Source: Caenorhabditis remanei (Eukaryota > Nematoda > Chromadorea > Rhabditida > Rhabditidae). Taken from it: a DNA stretch of 64,000 nt. The notes beneath the pieces are model-generated. The model had not been told where the DNA came from. It saw only the letters and a list, made by a program, of their open reading frames with translations, and ran no database searches. The position numbers and the translations under genes are program-made. The stretch is taken from positions 15,996,001-16,060,000 of the forward strand of contig NC_071332.1 of the NCBI RefSeq assembly GCF_010183535.1, read 5' to 3'. Every line of letters begins with the position of its first letter. Position 1 is the first letter of the stretch. Positions 48,938-60,976 of this stretch are shown piece after piece.

Positions 48938-51076
48938 GACGAGTTGTGCCACGAGAAATCAAACCACTCGGAAAACTGTTGGCCTATTCTCGGAGAGAAG
49001 TGGGTGGAGCCTTTCTTACTGGACAAATTACTGGAGACACCTCTTTCCTAATGACAGTTTATGTACTGTCTCACTTCCCGGAATTCAGGAGATTGGCGGT
49101 AATCCGCTTTTTGAATCGATCTTAGGAAATCTATTTTTGTGTCATTAAAATTACAGTATTCTCCGACAGCTGTCATTTGTATATGTACCATAAATAAATT
49201 ATGTGCAAAATTTTCTGAAAATTTAAGTTTCGTCAAGCTACATGAACATTTTCAAAAGACGATTTTTTTTAAATATCGTAATTTTTCAACTTTTGAAGAC
49301 ATGAAGTGATGCGGTTGTGATCTGATAAAAACGTTACTTTGTAGATCCTTGTTATTTCATCAATTAAAAAAAACCTAAGAATTATGAATGACATTCAAGG
49401 TATGCAAATAGAAAAACTGAAACAGAAAGACTCAAGTATAAATATACACTCGGACTTGTTTTACATGTAACATGTATGATTTCCGAAGCTTGTCAAAGTG
49501 TGGGCAGAGAAATAAGAATTAGAAGTTCAAAAAATGTTTATAAAGACATAATCCTATAAGGGAAAATAAATTCTCCTGGGTGTAGGTCTGAAAGTTTGCC
49601 ACGAAGAACCCAAAAAACTCAAATTCTTCAGTAAGGAATACTTTTTTAAACTTTTCTGAAAGCATAAAAACAACCACCATTTTCATAGCCACAATTCTCC
49701 GCCCACAAAGACATTGGGCATTTTTCAAACAAACTTTTTACCAATAACTTTTGCGACAGCGTTCAAAAGGGACTATATTAACACACTCAAGACTATCTTT
49801 TATTTAAAAATTAATTCTCGAGTGGATAACTACTTAATTTTGGGGGTGTTCTATCTTTATGACGCAGCCTCCATAGAGACTTTGCACAGAGCTGCTCAAA
49901 GCTGCTCAATCCAAAGGGCAGCTGATTCGAATTGCACTCATCTATTTTAATAAATTTTCAGGATTTTTCAGAACGTCAAATTTTAGAGGTCTTTTTGACG
50001 CGCACTGTACCGTACCCCTCGCTAACTTCAAAAACGCTTCGACAACGTCACCCACTGATAATGTTTATACAACTTGGAATTAAACGACTAGGAGAGTGTA
50101 AAACGCATGTAGAATAAACAATTGGCAACATTTTCAGACATACCCCGTGCCTTAGATCACACATTTTTATCAGCGTCGTCTCGTTTAAACTACGTAAATT
50201 TTGGGGAAATGTGGGTATTTGAAATTATGGGGAGCTTTTGACAAAGCTTTGAAATGGCGATCTCGAGAAAATAAATTCTCTATACTTGTCGATATCCGAA
50301 CATCTTTTTACCAATATTTTCCAGAACCTGAAACACACCGTAACCCTATACATCCCTCCTATACAAAGATCGTGTATATGATTCTCTGGACGAGTCAGCC
50401 TCTCTTATCAGTATTGAAAATCGCAACATTTCCCGTTATCAGTTGGCTTTTTTGTTTACCCTGGGCACAGCTACACCTAATTTCCATAAATAAGTTTCAA
50501 GTCATGTTGGTCTTATCAATGGTCATTTCATCAGGAATAAAATTGTGTTGAGTCTTTAGACGATGAAGAAACACGTGTGGAAATTTTCAAGGGGAATGCG
50601 GTAGACAGGAATTGAAATTTTGAAAAGTGGAATTACGGATTTAACAACATTGATAACAAGGCTCCGGGACGTTTAAGAACTGCGACATTTCGCAACCACG
50701 ACGCTTTGCAACCGCACCGCATTGGCATATTAGGGCCAATTGAAAATGATGAGTGTGCATTAGCCATTTATCTGACCCGTTTTTTGAGAAAAACTAGGTT
50801 AAACTATGGCTAGTTGAAAACGTTGTAGTTTCGAAATGTCGTGGTTGCAAAACCTACGTTAATTGCAAAATTTTCATAATAAGACTTCTAAATCTTAATC
50901 TGAGATTTTTTTTATTTTGCAATTTTTTCATTTTCGCAAAAAATTCTGAAGAACAATCAGTTTCATTCATTCTGGCTCTCAAAATTTTCCTGTTTTTGTT
51001 GTGGCGACCACGCCTTAATTAATTGTCTGTGGGAACACTTCGGAGACAAAAAAAGGAGAAAAACATTCACTCATAC
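48938..51076. other. Intergenic, with a small palindromic repeat at 50668-50860
   Basis: No supported gene. The start holds the likely promoter of the EGF/VWA gene. 50668-50860 is a short relative of the GCGACATTTCGCAAC palindrome at 29855-30320: arms AACTGCGACATTTCGCAACC and GTAGTTTCGAAATGTCGTGG, with the same loop words GAGTGTGC and AAACTAGGTTAAACTA. Confidence 0.5.
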
Positions 51077-52276
51077 ATGAACGCTTTTTCTCTCAATGTG
51101 TATCTTGGCTCATATATTTTTGCATTTATTTTACAACTTGTTTGTACAATTGTCAACGGAACTATTATAACACTATTTTTGAAGTGAGCATTTGAAAAAA
51201 TGGAAATTTTTTATTTATCATAAATTGAGACTTTCAGACTACAAGCACTCCGAAAAAACAAAAATTTGCGACTAGTTTGGTATCTATCAATCGGTCATTT
51301 CTTCGCTGCTATATTCGGTCTCCCGTATTTTGTGTATATGATTTTGAATTGGAATCCAACACAATTGAATTTCGACCCATTATTCATTATCATTTCTGCG
51401 GCTCCTCTGCCAATGAATCTAAAATTCTCGGCTACTATCACTATTGGGATCGCGTTGAGTAGAAACACGGTATGGGAGAGGAATTTCAAAGAATTTTAGA
51501 GAATTTTAGAGAATCTGACATTTTCAATTTTCAGGCTGTCTGTTTTCCCGGGCTGTTTCGAAGAATGGAGCAGCGGTATTATTCAGAAATCGTGGGACTA
51601 ATTGCGGGTGTCTTGGGACTAGTCGATGCAGTTCTATCCATAACCTTGTCCCCAGTGGTCCAGATAGCAAATTGTGGAACTACCGGATGTTTTGTAGGAA
51701 GCAGTTTTTTGTTTTATTGGGGAATTTCTAATATGGTACATATTTTTGAAATTCCAGTTTAGCCTACGCATATTGTTTTAACTTTTAGTTCCTTGGATTG
51801 GTAGTAATAGCACTATCAGCCAGCCTCCTACTCAAAATGAAAGATATCGATGGGAAATCTTCGACTGCTTCTGTTACAGGATCTCAGAAGAGCAAATTTC
51901 AGCAGGTGCATGCATATATATCTTGCGTGCTAATTATTTATTATTTTCGATTTCAGGCCAATAAAACAGCTACAGGAGTTCTTATATCATCTTTAATATT
52001 TTTTACAATTCCTAGTCTTTTTGTGGGTATAGTTCAGCTGATTGGGATTTCATTCTTCAAACTGATTGGACCGTTTTACTACACCAGTCTTCTTCTCAGT
52101 GGTATGATATTAATTTTCATAATTTTGCTATATATTCAATATAATTTGCAGGAATATTCAGCGGTATTGTTTTCCTGATATCCAATAATGATGCTCGACG
52201 GGTTATAGCCGGACAACCAACAAATCATTCAACGCAAGTGACGTCGATTTTTGTGAAACGTGTGGCTGGAACGTAG
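51077..52276 (+). CDS. Srbc-family 7TM chemoreceptor
   Basis: Six exons (51077-51183, 51238-51469, 51535-51735, 51789-51905, 51957-52101, 52152-52276) splice in phase to 308 aa with about seven helices. The motifs NCGTTGCFVGSS...YWGISNM, KANK-like loop before SLIFFTIPSLFVG, and IGPFYYTSLLLSGIFSG fit the Srbc class. Expected to act in sensory cilia; the ligand is unknown. A Tc1-type MITE sits 15 nt after the stop, so the 3' UTR is probably transposon-derived. Confidence 0.75.
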
Positions 52277-52290
52277 CTCGAGAGAAGATG

Positions 52291-52746
52291 TACAGTACCG
52301 GACAAAAAGGTATGAACTTTGGCTGTTTTCAGTGGAAAATGACCAACTTTGAGAGTGTGCCGTAGTAATTCTGATTGTCACACCATAAAAATTTTTAATG
52401 AATCATATAGATTGAACGTAGAACTTTATTTTTGTAGATGATAACTTTTCTGTACGAGCATTCCCTAGAGAGTTACATATTGACAAAGTAATTTCTCCCT
52501 CAAATCGACCAATTTCAGTACAAATTAGTGCGATTTTTGAGCTGTCGTCTTAAAATGACCATAACTCTCTAGGGAGTGACCGTACAAAAAAGTTGTTAAC
52601 TACAAAAATGGAGCTCTACGTTCAATCTATATGATCCATTAAAAATGTTCATGGTGTGACATTCAGAATGACTACGGCACACTCTCAAAGTTGGTCATTT
52701 TCCACTGAAAACAGCCAAAGTTCATACCTTTTTGTCCGGTACTGTA
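52291..52746. mobile_element. Tc1/mariner-type palindromic MITE (456 bp)
   Basis: Begins TACAGTACCGGACAAAAAGG and ends with its exact reverse complement; the arms cover nearly the whole element around a centre near 52520. The TA-CAGT ends fit insertion at TA. No coding capacity. Confidence 0.85.
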
Positions 52747-53674
52747 TATATAACATTTTAGTTTCATTATGTTTATGATAGTTTTTGTTTCTTGCAAAAT
52801 TTACTGAACGTATACAAAAGCATTGAGCGGAAGACGGAAAGCGAAATGAAAAACGTTTTGGTTTAAGGCGGACTTTGGCGGAAAGCGGAAAGCGGAAGGC
52901 GAAAACCAAGAACTGTTTCGCTTTTTCATTTGAATAAGTTGACATTCGCATTCTGCATAAAACTTTTTTATTTCTAAGTTAGTGCAACCGTTTTACAATC
53001 AATACGAATTGGTTTGTATAGTGTCTCTTTCAAGAATAGCCGAACCCATTCTCGGCGACATTTTGCAACGGTCAACGCCGTACCTTTCACGTTCCGCAAC
53101 AAAATTGAGCGGAAAGTGGTTTTTGAAATGGCGGAAAGCAGAATAAAAAAAGTTTCGCCAGAAGGCGGAATTAGAAAAAAAAACTTCGACAGAAAGCTGA
53201 ATTCCAAAGAAAAGAGAACAAATGACTTTAGAGCAGGTAACAGGCACTCTAATTCCAGGCGACCAGAAATAGTCACTGATGGTTCAAAGTCTCAATGAAC
53301 TTAAAAACGCCTGAATTTACATATGAAATCATTCGTGATTTGTTTTTTTCAAATAGTCGCAATTTTTTCAAACCACTTAACCACGTAGGACGTTAGTAGG
53401 CATCCAAAATAATTCCCCACGCTTGGATGATCTTTAGATAAGATTTAGGCAGGAAGATTATAAATAGTGTCATATACATTATTGGTTTGGAAGTGTAATA
53501 ATGTACTTGATCGGTATGAAATATATTAAATTAATTACCAAGAGTTGAAGAAGCTAAACCTTACAGTAGATCTACTATTTTTTTTTCTAAGTTAACACTG
53601 CTACTTGAGGAGATTCTCAGAATAAACATTTATGAGGCACTATCTGTAAGAGTGAGAATGTTTGTGTTGGGCCA
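52747..53674. other. Intergenic with GCGGAAAG-rich stretch
   Basis: 52820-52900 and 53110-53180 contain repeated GGCGGAAAGCGGAA words in opposite settings, probably an old repeat. No gene is supported; small frames here are repeat-driven. Confidence 0.4.
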
Positions 53675-55335
53675 TGGCACAGTTGCAAAAAGTTGTTTCA
53701 ATCCGAACTCTTTTTACAGCATATATACCCATATGGTAGTGATTTACAAAAAATATGTCACCAGTCCCCTATGACGTCATCATAGGAAAATATGCCCAAT
53801 AATCGACTTTTCTCCCGAAAATTCATAAAAATTTCAATTTTTTAGATAACATCGGGAAACTTTCGCAACATGTCAGAATTGTTTTTGGCTACCTCCACAC
53901 AAATTTCCGGCACCCCAGACTTTTTCAACTTTTCTCAAAAAATCCCTCTAGAAATCCTCAAATTTCAATTCGTATTCGAATTCCCCGCAAAAAGTTCTAC
54001 TAGGCCCAATAAAAATCATTAAAAAACAGGAGAACCTTTTTGAGATATTTCGATTTTTTCAAAAATCACATAAGGGTCCCCCTTACGAAAATTTTTTTTT
54101 GCAAAAAAATCTCAAAAAAGCTCCAAAAATAATTGGAATATTGATAAAACTCTTGGAATAAGTCACTCACAAAATATTAGATCTCAGAAATGTGTTTGAG
54201 CGGATTTCATTTTTTTTGCTCATCCAATTTTTTCCAGTCTTTTCCCGTTTTCATCAAAAATTTGTACAGAAGTCCTTAAATGTCAATAGATATCCTGATT
54301 ACTCGCACAATTTAACAGATGATTCAATTAAAATCATTAAAAAACAGGAGAACCTTTTTGAGATATTTCCATTTATTTCGAAAATCACATAAGGGTCCCC
54401 CCTTATGAAAGAAAGTTTTTATCGAAAAAATATTTAAACTCTTTTTTGATGCAAAAACGTTGAAAACATTGACTAAAAACCAAAAACTCTTTTTTAAATA
54501 TTTTGAACGTTTTTGCATCAAAAAAGAGTTTAAATATTTTTTCGATAAAAACTTTCTTTCATAAGGGGGGACCCTTATGTGATTTTCGAAATAAATGGAA
54601 ATATCTCAAAAAGGTTCTCCTGTTTTTTAATGATTTTAATTGAATCATCTGTTAAATTGTGCGAGTAATCAGGATATCTATTGACATTTAAGGACTTCTG
54701 TACAAATTTTTGATGAAAACGGGAAAAGACTGGAAAAAATTGGATGAGCAAAAAAAATGAAATCCGCTCAAACACATTTCTGAGATCTAATATTTTGTGA
54801 GTAACTTATTCCAAGAGTTTTATCAATATTCCAATTATTTTTGGAGCTAAATTTTTTTGAGATTTTTTTGCCAAAAAAAAATTTCGTAAGGGGGGACCCT
54901 TATGTGATTTTTGAAAAAATCGAAATATCTCAAAAAGGTTCTCCTGTTTTTTAATGATTTTTATTGGGCCTAGTAGAACTTTTTGCGGGGAATCCGAATA
55001 CGAATTGAAATTTGAGGATTTCTAGAGGGATTTTTTGAGATAAGTTGAAAAAACATGGAAATGAAATTTATATGAACGGTTTCTGGGCTGTCTGGGGTGC
55101 CGGAAATTTGTGTGGAGGTAGCCAAAAACAATTCTGACATGTTGCGAAAGTTTCCCGATGTTATCTAAAAAATTGAAATTTTTATGAATTTTCGGGTGAA
55201 AAGTCGATTATTGGGCATATTTTCCTATGATGACGTCATAGGGGACTGGTGACATATTTTTTGTAAATCACTACCATATGGGTATATATGATGTAAAAAG
55301 AGTTCGGATTGAAACAACTTTTTGCAACTGTGCCA
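53675..55335. mobile_element. 1.66-kb foldback palindrome
   Basis: Starts TGGCACAGTTGCAAAAAG and ends with its reverse complement. The two ~815-bp arms run to a centre near 54505 and are nearly identical, including both copies of TGACGTCATAGG and CCTTATGTGATTTTCGAAAT. An open frame of 66 codons appears identically in each arm (54192-54392 and 54575-54775), a consequence of symmetry. No transposase and no clear target duplication are visible. Confidence 0.75.
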
Positions 55336-55454
55336 AGAGGAATCCTCATCTTACAGACAACGCCTCTTATTCAAACTGATCATGATGAATTCAAACTTAA
55401 ACTCCGCCCCTTTTCATTCACGTATAAAAACATCCCATCCATTCAATCAGTGAC

Positions 55455-55640
55455 ATGTCATCTACCCAGGATACAGACTTGTCACTATTCGACGAGACTC
55501 CAATTGACTTTGATGATCCGATGACGTGGCTGGCTATTTCCATCTTTGCATCAATGTCTCTTTTTGTATCTTTTGTTTTTCTGTACATCTGCAAGTTTTA
55601 TTACGACACACGATATATTCACAATCTTCAGGATTCTTAA
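55455..55640 (+). CDS. Small single-TM protein (61 aa), candidate
   Basis: An acidic N-terminus (DETPIDFDDPMTW) is followed by one transmembrane segment (LAISIFASMSLFVSFVFLYI) and a short basic/Tyr tail before the stop. The layout (short head, one TM, ~17-residue tail) resembles the three small proteins that follow, but I see no second exon with their conserved NIPQIVIS block; a possible acceptor at 55690 leads into unrelated sequence. It may be a diverged or truncated family member. Confidence 0.4.
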   Translation: MSSTQDTDLSLFDETPIDFDDPMTWLAISIFASMSLFVSFVFLYICKFYYDTRYIHNLQDS

Positions 55641-55799
55641 AAGTAAGATGAAGAGTTGTAAGGACACTTGTGAATTACATGTTGTTTCAGGTTTCAACGG
55701 CGGTTCTATCAATTTTGGAAATATTAATTGGAAGTCGACGCCAGAAAACCATTTTCAACGTTTGAAACATAGTAGTGAAACTAGAAGTTTTTTATAATT

Positions 55800-56451
55800 G
55801 AACTCTCTGAAATGAATTCAAGTGAATATAATAAATCCCGCAATTTGTTATGAATGTGATTTTTATTAGTTCGCTATGAAACAATTATGTAAAAAACTTA
55901 ACTTTATGGCATTCAAAATAATATCATTAAAAAGATTATTAAGGTGCAAATTGATTGGTGAAAACCTTTAACTGAAAATGTTTGATTTTGGTCGATACTG
56001 AAAACTGAATTTTATATAATGTTAATGTTCTCATGAAAGATACATCAGAATCCGAGGTTAACGACGTTCAAGAATTACACGAGATTCCATCCGACTTACA
56101 TAGAAGTCAACAACTGATTATCATCGTCAATGCCAAATCTATTTTAGATAAGGAATGTGATCAAAAACTAAAGAACAATTTTCGATAAGAACAATTATGG
56201 AAACACCTAATTTACCAATTAACGAGCAACGCACTTGAATGGAGTTTGTAAACCCGATAAACTTTTATTACATGTTAGAAAAAATATCAGTACATCAGCA
56301 ATTCCATGATAACCTTCTTCTCATCTGCCGAATGTTTGGATATCCCCGCAATCCTCCGTCTTATCCGACTTCTTAAAGTTATAAATATGACATGAAAAGC
56401 AGCATTCCCTCTCACCCGACCTTGTGCAATAAGATTTCATTTCCATCTGTG
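55800..56451. other. Intergenic, nothing recognised
   Basis: AT-rich spacer with poly(A)-like AATAAA near 55830 and no supported gene. Confidence 0.35.
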
Positions 56452-56817
56452 ATGATGATCAACTCATCGTTCCCATATTCAATGCTATCATTCATTTTGG
56501 TATTGGCTTTTATTTTTTTATTTTATTTGCTAAAATTCATTCAAGATTTTGAATTGGTCAGAAAATTTTCATTTAAATTTTATTGCTCAAAGAAGAAGTT
56601 TAAAGGTAATTTTTTTAAATTCTCTCTCTCACTAAAACTGAAAACTCTTCCAGATTGTTCAAACTTCAACATTCCCCAAATCGTAATATCTTCTGGACAC
56701 ATGCCACCGTCTGTTTATCATGAGATTGAATTCAGAAAAGCTGCGCCCAAGTTGTTGAAACAAAGCGTGAATCTGGAGAAGAGCAACAATTTCCTGTCAC
56801 CCCCTAAATTTTTTTGA
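56452..56817 (+). CDS. Small single-TM protein of the PPKFF family, member 1
   Basis: Two exons (56452-56605, 56654-56817) join in phase to 105 aa. A TM segment (MLSFILVLAFIFLFYLLKFI) is followed by a basic stretch and, in exon 2, the conserved block SNFNIPQIVISSG, then PP..Y.EIEFRKAAP and the end FLSPPKFF. The 48-nt intron is a multiple of three, so retention would add 16 residues. The same exon boundary, block and end occur in member 3. I know no function; type and cell location (membrane) follow from the TM only. Confidence 0.6.
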   Translation: MMINSSFPYSMLSFILVLAFIFLFYLLKFIQDFELVRKFSFKFYCSKKKFKGNFFKFSLSLKLKTLPDCSNFNIPQIVISSGHMPPSVYHEIEFRKAAPKLLKQSVNLEKSNNFLSPPKFF

Positions 56818-57312
56818 GTTTTATTTAACAAATTTTTATTTAACAATTTAAATAATTTGCTTGTTTATTGTCATCAATCAATCTGTAAAGTTTCGAATGA
56901 ACTGAAAGTGACAACCTAAGAGAAAATGTCCATTGGAAACATAACAAGAATTGTTTTTTTCCCGAATCACTACTCTGAATTATTGACTAAATCTTAAGAA
57001 GTCATCTTATGAAGTCATCCGGTTCGTATCTCTGTCAGCGAGAGCTTTACGGATAACCGGCTCAGGACAACTGATCTCACAATCTTTCACTCTGATTTTC
57101 TCTTTTACAATTCCTAGTTCTTCATTTTTCCCATAGTTACCAAGGCCCGAACCGGGTTTAAAAATTCTGAATTTTAAAAATTTAAAAATGTTTGAACTTT
57201 TTACTCAAAATAAAAATATTTACATTTTGGTTAACAAATTGAAAGAAAAATGTCCAGACATAACTTTTTTTTAAGCCGTTCCCGGGCTTGACAACATTGA
57301 TTTTTCCAGGCC
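56818..57312. other. Spacer between family members, nothing recognised
   Basis: AT-rich, about 500 bp, no supported feature. Confidence 0.35.
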
Positions 57313-57573
57313 ATGTCCTCGCTGTTGGTGAACTATCTTGCGTTTTGCACTCTAATCATATTCGTGATCATGTCAGTTTTAGTTTTCGTCTCTGGTTTTT
57401 ATATTCTAAAATACCATTGCGAATTGGATCGATTGGAACATCGCACGAATTTTGGTATGATTGGTGGTAACAGAAAAAATAGAATCGGTGACTGTAAGTA
57501 ATTTTTATTGGGTAGCTAGATGAAATTTAAATTTTCAGATCGTGACATTACACAAATAATTATAACTTCTTGA
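57313..57573 (+). CDS. Small single-TM protein of the PPKFF family, member 2 (short)
   Basis: Exons 57313-57493 and 57539-57573 give 71 aa: a TM segment (YLAFCTLIIFVIMSVLVFVSGFYILKY shortened here), a polar middle, then exon 2 with DITQIIITS and a stop. Exon 2 aligns with the NIPQIVIS start of members 1 and 3 but ends at once, lacking the PPKFF part. It is either a shortened functional form or a decaying copy. Confidence 0.45.
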
Positions 57574-57932
57574 AGAATTCAGTTTCACAGCGGTTGTAAG
57601 TAAAAAGGTTTCTCATTTGGAACAATTTCTTCAAACATTTTCACTAATTTCTGCCATATACTTGACATAAATATTGAGCCAATAATTTATTCAATCACTT
57701 AATTGCTTGACCGCAAATGTTCATAACACAGTACCGTAATCTTAAACGGTCATGACATCAGTAATCTTCCGTGAACCTTTAGCTTAGCCGTCGGGTGTTT
57801 GGCGGCCTTACTGGAACATGTATCCTCCACACAATCCTCGCATTTTATCTATCCCTCAGGAAACTTCTAATACGACGAGAAAACAACTTTTTATATTTTT
57901 ATATCTCAGAAGTTTGATCTCACTCTTCTACC

Positions 57933-58288
57933 ATGGCAGGCTCACCATCTCCTATGCTAGTCATTTTGATATTGGTTTTTGTTATACTCTTTTATATTCT
58001 GAAGTTTGTTCAAGAATCAAAATATTTTCGTAAACTTCTCAACAAAACTTCGAATGAAAACAGTGTGCTTAAAGGTGAAACAAAAATTCAAGGCTCTTCT
58101 TGTAACGGAATTTTTCAGATCGATCTAACTTCAACATTCCCCAAATAGTGATATCCTGTGGAAATCTGCCTCCATTGAAGTATTATGAGGTGGAATTTCA
58201 AAAAGCTGCACCGCCCGTTGGACTACTGAATAACGTGGGCTGTTGTGAGAAATCAAGTCAGTTTTTGGCGCCTCCTAAGTTTTTTTGA
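57933..58288 (+). CDS. Small single-TM protein of the PPKFF family, member 3
   Basis: Exons 57933-58074 and 58119-58288 give 103 aa. TM segment MLVILILVFVILFYILKFV, a basic linker, then SNFNIPQIVISCG, PP..YYEVEFQKAAPP and the end FLAPPKFF. It shares intron position and phase with member 1, which strongly supports both as real genes from tandem duplication. The C-terminal domain is likely cytoplasmic or lumenal depending on topology; the basic residues after the TM favour a cytoplasmic C-terminus. Function unknown. Confidence 0.62.
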
Positions 58289-58973
58289 AATATGTTTTGT
58301 TTCTATCAATAAATGGGTTTCTTTTTATCAGCGTGGTGCGTGAAAGCATAATACTGAAATAAAATTTCTTCATGTCATCATTCAAAAATGTTGACGATAC
58401 CTTCTGAAAATCATCAGATAAGATGTAATACCTTCGTCAATAGGAGCTTTTAGGATAACAGAAAGTTCTACACACTTCATTTTCCAATCTTCTCACTCTA
58501 CATTTTCCCAGAAAATTCATTCCAGAAAATTGATATTGTTCTTATGGGATTTGTCATTCATATCAACTAATACAATCAACAAAATTCAGTCTATGAAGCT
58601 ACAAAACCAAACGTGATCTGTTGGTTCTATGTCTCCTCACTCTCTTTTGTTGTTCCTTCGAAAAACAACCGATCCCAGATTCACGAGTGGTTTTCGGTTT
58701 TCAGGCTGTATTCAAAACATTAGTTAGGTATTTAAGTTTTAGGATTCCAAATGAGCAACATGAAGTTGAAAACACTGTGTAACACCTCCGCTTGAAATCT
58801 GATTGTCAATTGAGAAAAAAGTGAATCATAAATACAAATATCCGGGAAATATTTTTCAAACCAAAACCACTGAACAAAAAACACGTATATTACGGATACA
58901 AACCAATTTCTCAAAGTCTACCACGACTTGCCTATAAAAGAAAAAACCGGAGGACATCATTGAAAATTTTGAA
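58289..58973. other. Intergenic, nothing recognised
   Basis: AT-rich spacer that probably includes the promoter of the str gene at 58974. Confidence 0.35.
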
Positions 58974-60243
58974 ATGTCGGAAAAAAGCTATCTACCATAT
59001 GTGTCCCTGGCTCAAAAAGTGGGAAGACTTGCATTCATCACAACATTTATTTCTGGTTTTATTCTTATACTATTCAATTTATTTGCTGTTAAAAAGATAT
59101 TCGGAACTTATAAATATATTATGATAATATTCACCGCATTAGGAATGTTTTTAGCCACTTTAGAAGTGATTTTTCACCCGGTAGGCGTTAATACTGAAAA
59201 CAGGAACTAACAAAAGGTAATTCAGAGTCTCCACTTTTATAATATGGGTTATATATTTTTCTCGCTTGCCAAACCATTTGATATGGATCCGGAAACATTG
59301 ATGTATTTTGTTTGTAAGTTTTTTTTCGTCGATTTTTTAATAAGTCATTAAAAATTTCAGCATTTTACACTGGCGTCTATTGCGTGAATATTTCTTTACT
59401 TGCAGTTCAGTTTATATACCGTTACTGTGCTATTTTTAGGTAAACTTGTTTTCTCCCGATACACTTTTTTCAATTTTTCAAGTTTTTCAGTGTCGACTAC
59501 CTAAAATACTTCCGGGGCTGGAAATCGTTCATTTGGGTGTTTTACTGTCTCTTTTTTGCTGTTCAATGGCTCTATGGTGTTCATTATATGTTGATCCCAG
59601 ATGAAACGACCAAAAGTTATTTCAAACAAGAAATATTAGATCGATACAGTATCCAAGACAACCAGGTTCCTCTCCGAGCTTTTATGGCTTATGACCCAGC
59701 AACTGGAGCCATTCGTCTTCGGAATACAATGTTCACACTGAATATAACCATAATTATGGGAGTACAATATGGCGTTATGATATTTTGTGGGGTGACAATG
59801 AATCTGAAAATGGAGGCAAGGATTCGAAATCTTTCATCTGCACTGAAAAAACATCACAAGCAACTGTTCAGGGCATTGGTTTTCCAGGTAAGGGATTTTT
59901 TCTTATCAAAGCTTCACACACTTTTTTAAAGATAACTTCCCCCACAATATTCCTTTTCTCCCCACTTATCATGGTCATTTATCTTCCATTCTTCAACATT
60001 CAATTGAGTTTTCCCGCTGGAGCAACAGTTTGTGCATTTAATTTCTATCCGGCTATGGATGTGATCATAGTCATGTGTGTAGTGACTGAATACCGAGTTG
60101 CTGCTAAAAGTGAGTCATTAGAATTGGCCATGTGTGATGTGAAATATCTTATTACAGAAATCTGGATTTCGTGTTGGAAGCGAAGTGGAAGATCTGAAGC
60201 GAGCTCTAGAGTAACTCATCCGATGACACAAGAAGCCTATTAA
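58974..60243 (+). CDS. Str-family 7TM chemoreceptor, complete
   Basis: Six exons (58974-59180, 59226-59313, 59361-59439, 59491-59887, 59932-60109, 60158-60243) join in phase to 344 aa. Motifs IFGTYKYIMI, QFIYRYCAIF, YFRGWKSFIW, RALVFQITSPTIFLFSP and FYPAMDVIIVMCVVTEYR mark it as a Str receptor and a close paralogue of 32766-33999, with equal lengths of three exons (79, 397 and 178 nt). It has one extra intron after HP in exon 1/2. The acceptor of exon 5 (TTTTTTAAAG) is not the usual TTTCAG but is in phase. Confidence 0.85.
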
Positions 60244-60326
60244 GTATCTGTTTGAAATGTGGAATTAAGCCCTAATTTATGACCATTTGAATAAAAGACA
60301 AAAGTGAGGAAAGGCACGTATCGAAT

Positions 60327-60593
60327 ATGTCTGCTAAATATATCAATTCTACTACTACTACTACCAATCTCAAAGATTATTTGAATATGCAAAGACAAAA
60401 CTCAACTATCATCAAACAAAACGAGGAACTTTTAATGAAAAACGGCGCATTTTCCTCAAAAATGAATTCTCTCAAAGAGCTAATGACAAACTTTCAAGCC
60501 AAATTTATTTCTAATTCGGTCCCTGAATCCTATGCGAATGCTCTCTTTAAATCTTTACAACATCTCTCTACCTCATGTATCTCTGATCAGTGA
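60327..60593 (+). CDS. 88-aa hypothetical protein, weak
   Basis: An open frame with Thr-rich start and a predicted helical, possibly coiled-coil middle (IIKQNEELLMKNG...KMNSLKELM). It lacks a signal peptide or TM. No similarity is recognised. It could be a fragment of a retroelement gag-like ORF or chance; an AATAAA lies just upstream (60290) for the str gene. The stretch 60594-60960 shows nothing further. Confidence 0.3.
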   Translation: MSAKYINSTTTTTNLKDYLNMQRQNSTIIKQNEELLMKNGAFSSKMNSLKELMTNFQAKFISNSVPESYANALFKSLQHLSTSCISDQ

Positions 60594-60976
60594 GCAGCGA
60601 TGGAGGAATAGAGAACATTTCATAAAATTCTTGCGAACCCGGCTTTCTTCAGCACTTTGTCAGGTACCCTCAACTGTCTGCAGCATCTCTACCGACTTTT
60701 TGTGGAAGTTTTAGAAACTTTCTGAAGATGCTTTGCCTACTGTCTACAGAGATTCTCCAGAAAATTTCCGTCATTTGCCGAGCTATTCCTCAGATCACGT
60801 TTAATAGTGGAATTGTGTTTTTGTAACACAGAGTCATTGGAACAAGCCACATTTTTCTCCTTTCAAAATGAAGATGTTCTCTTTCAAAGACTTTGCAATA
60901 AAAAATTATGTATGCTATCTCTAAAAATTGTTTATTCAAATTCAAGTTCAAATAAACTGAAGTAATTTACAATAAG

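Noticed and set aside
50201..50551. 116-aa plus-strand frame
   Set aside because: No similarity, no splice-compatible neighbours, and AT-rich composition typical of chance frames.
54192..54775. Two identical 66-codon frames
   Set aside because: They are the two arms of one palindrome; no independent evidence of coding.
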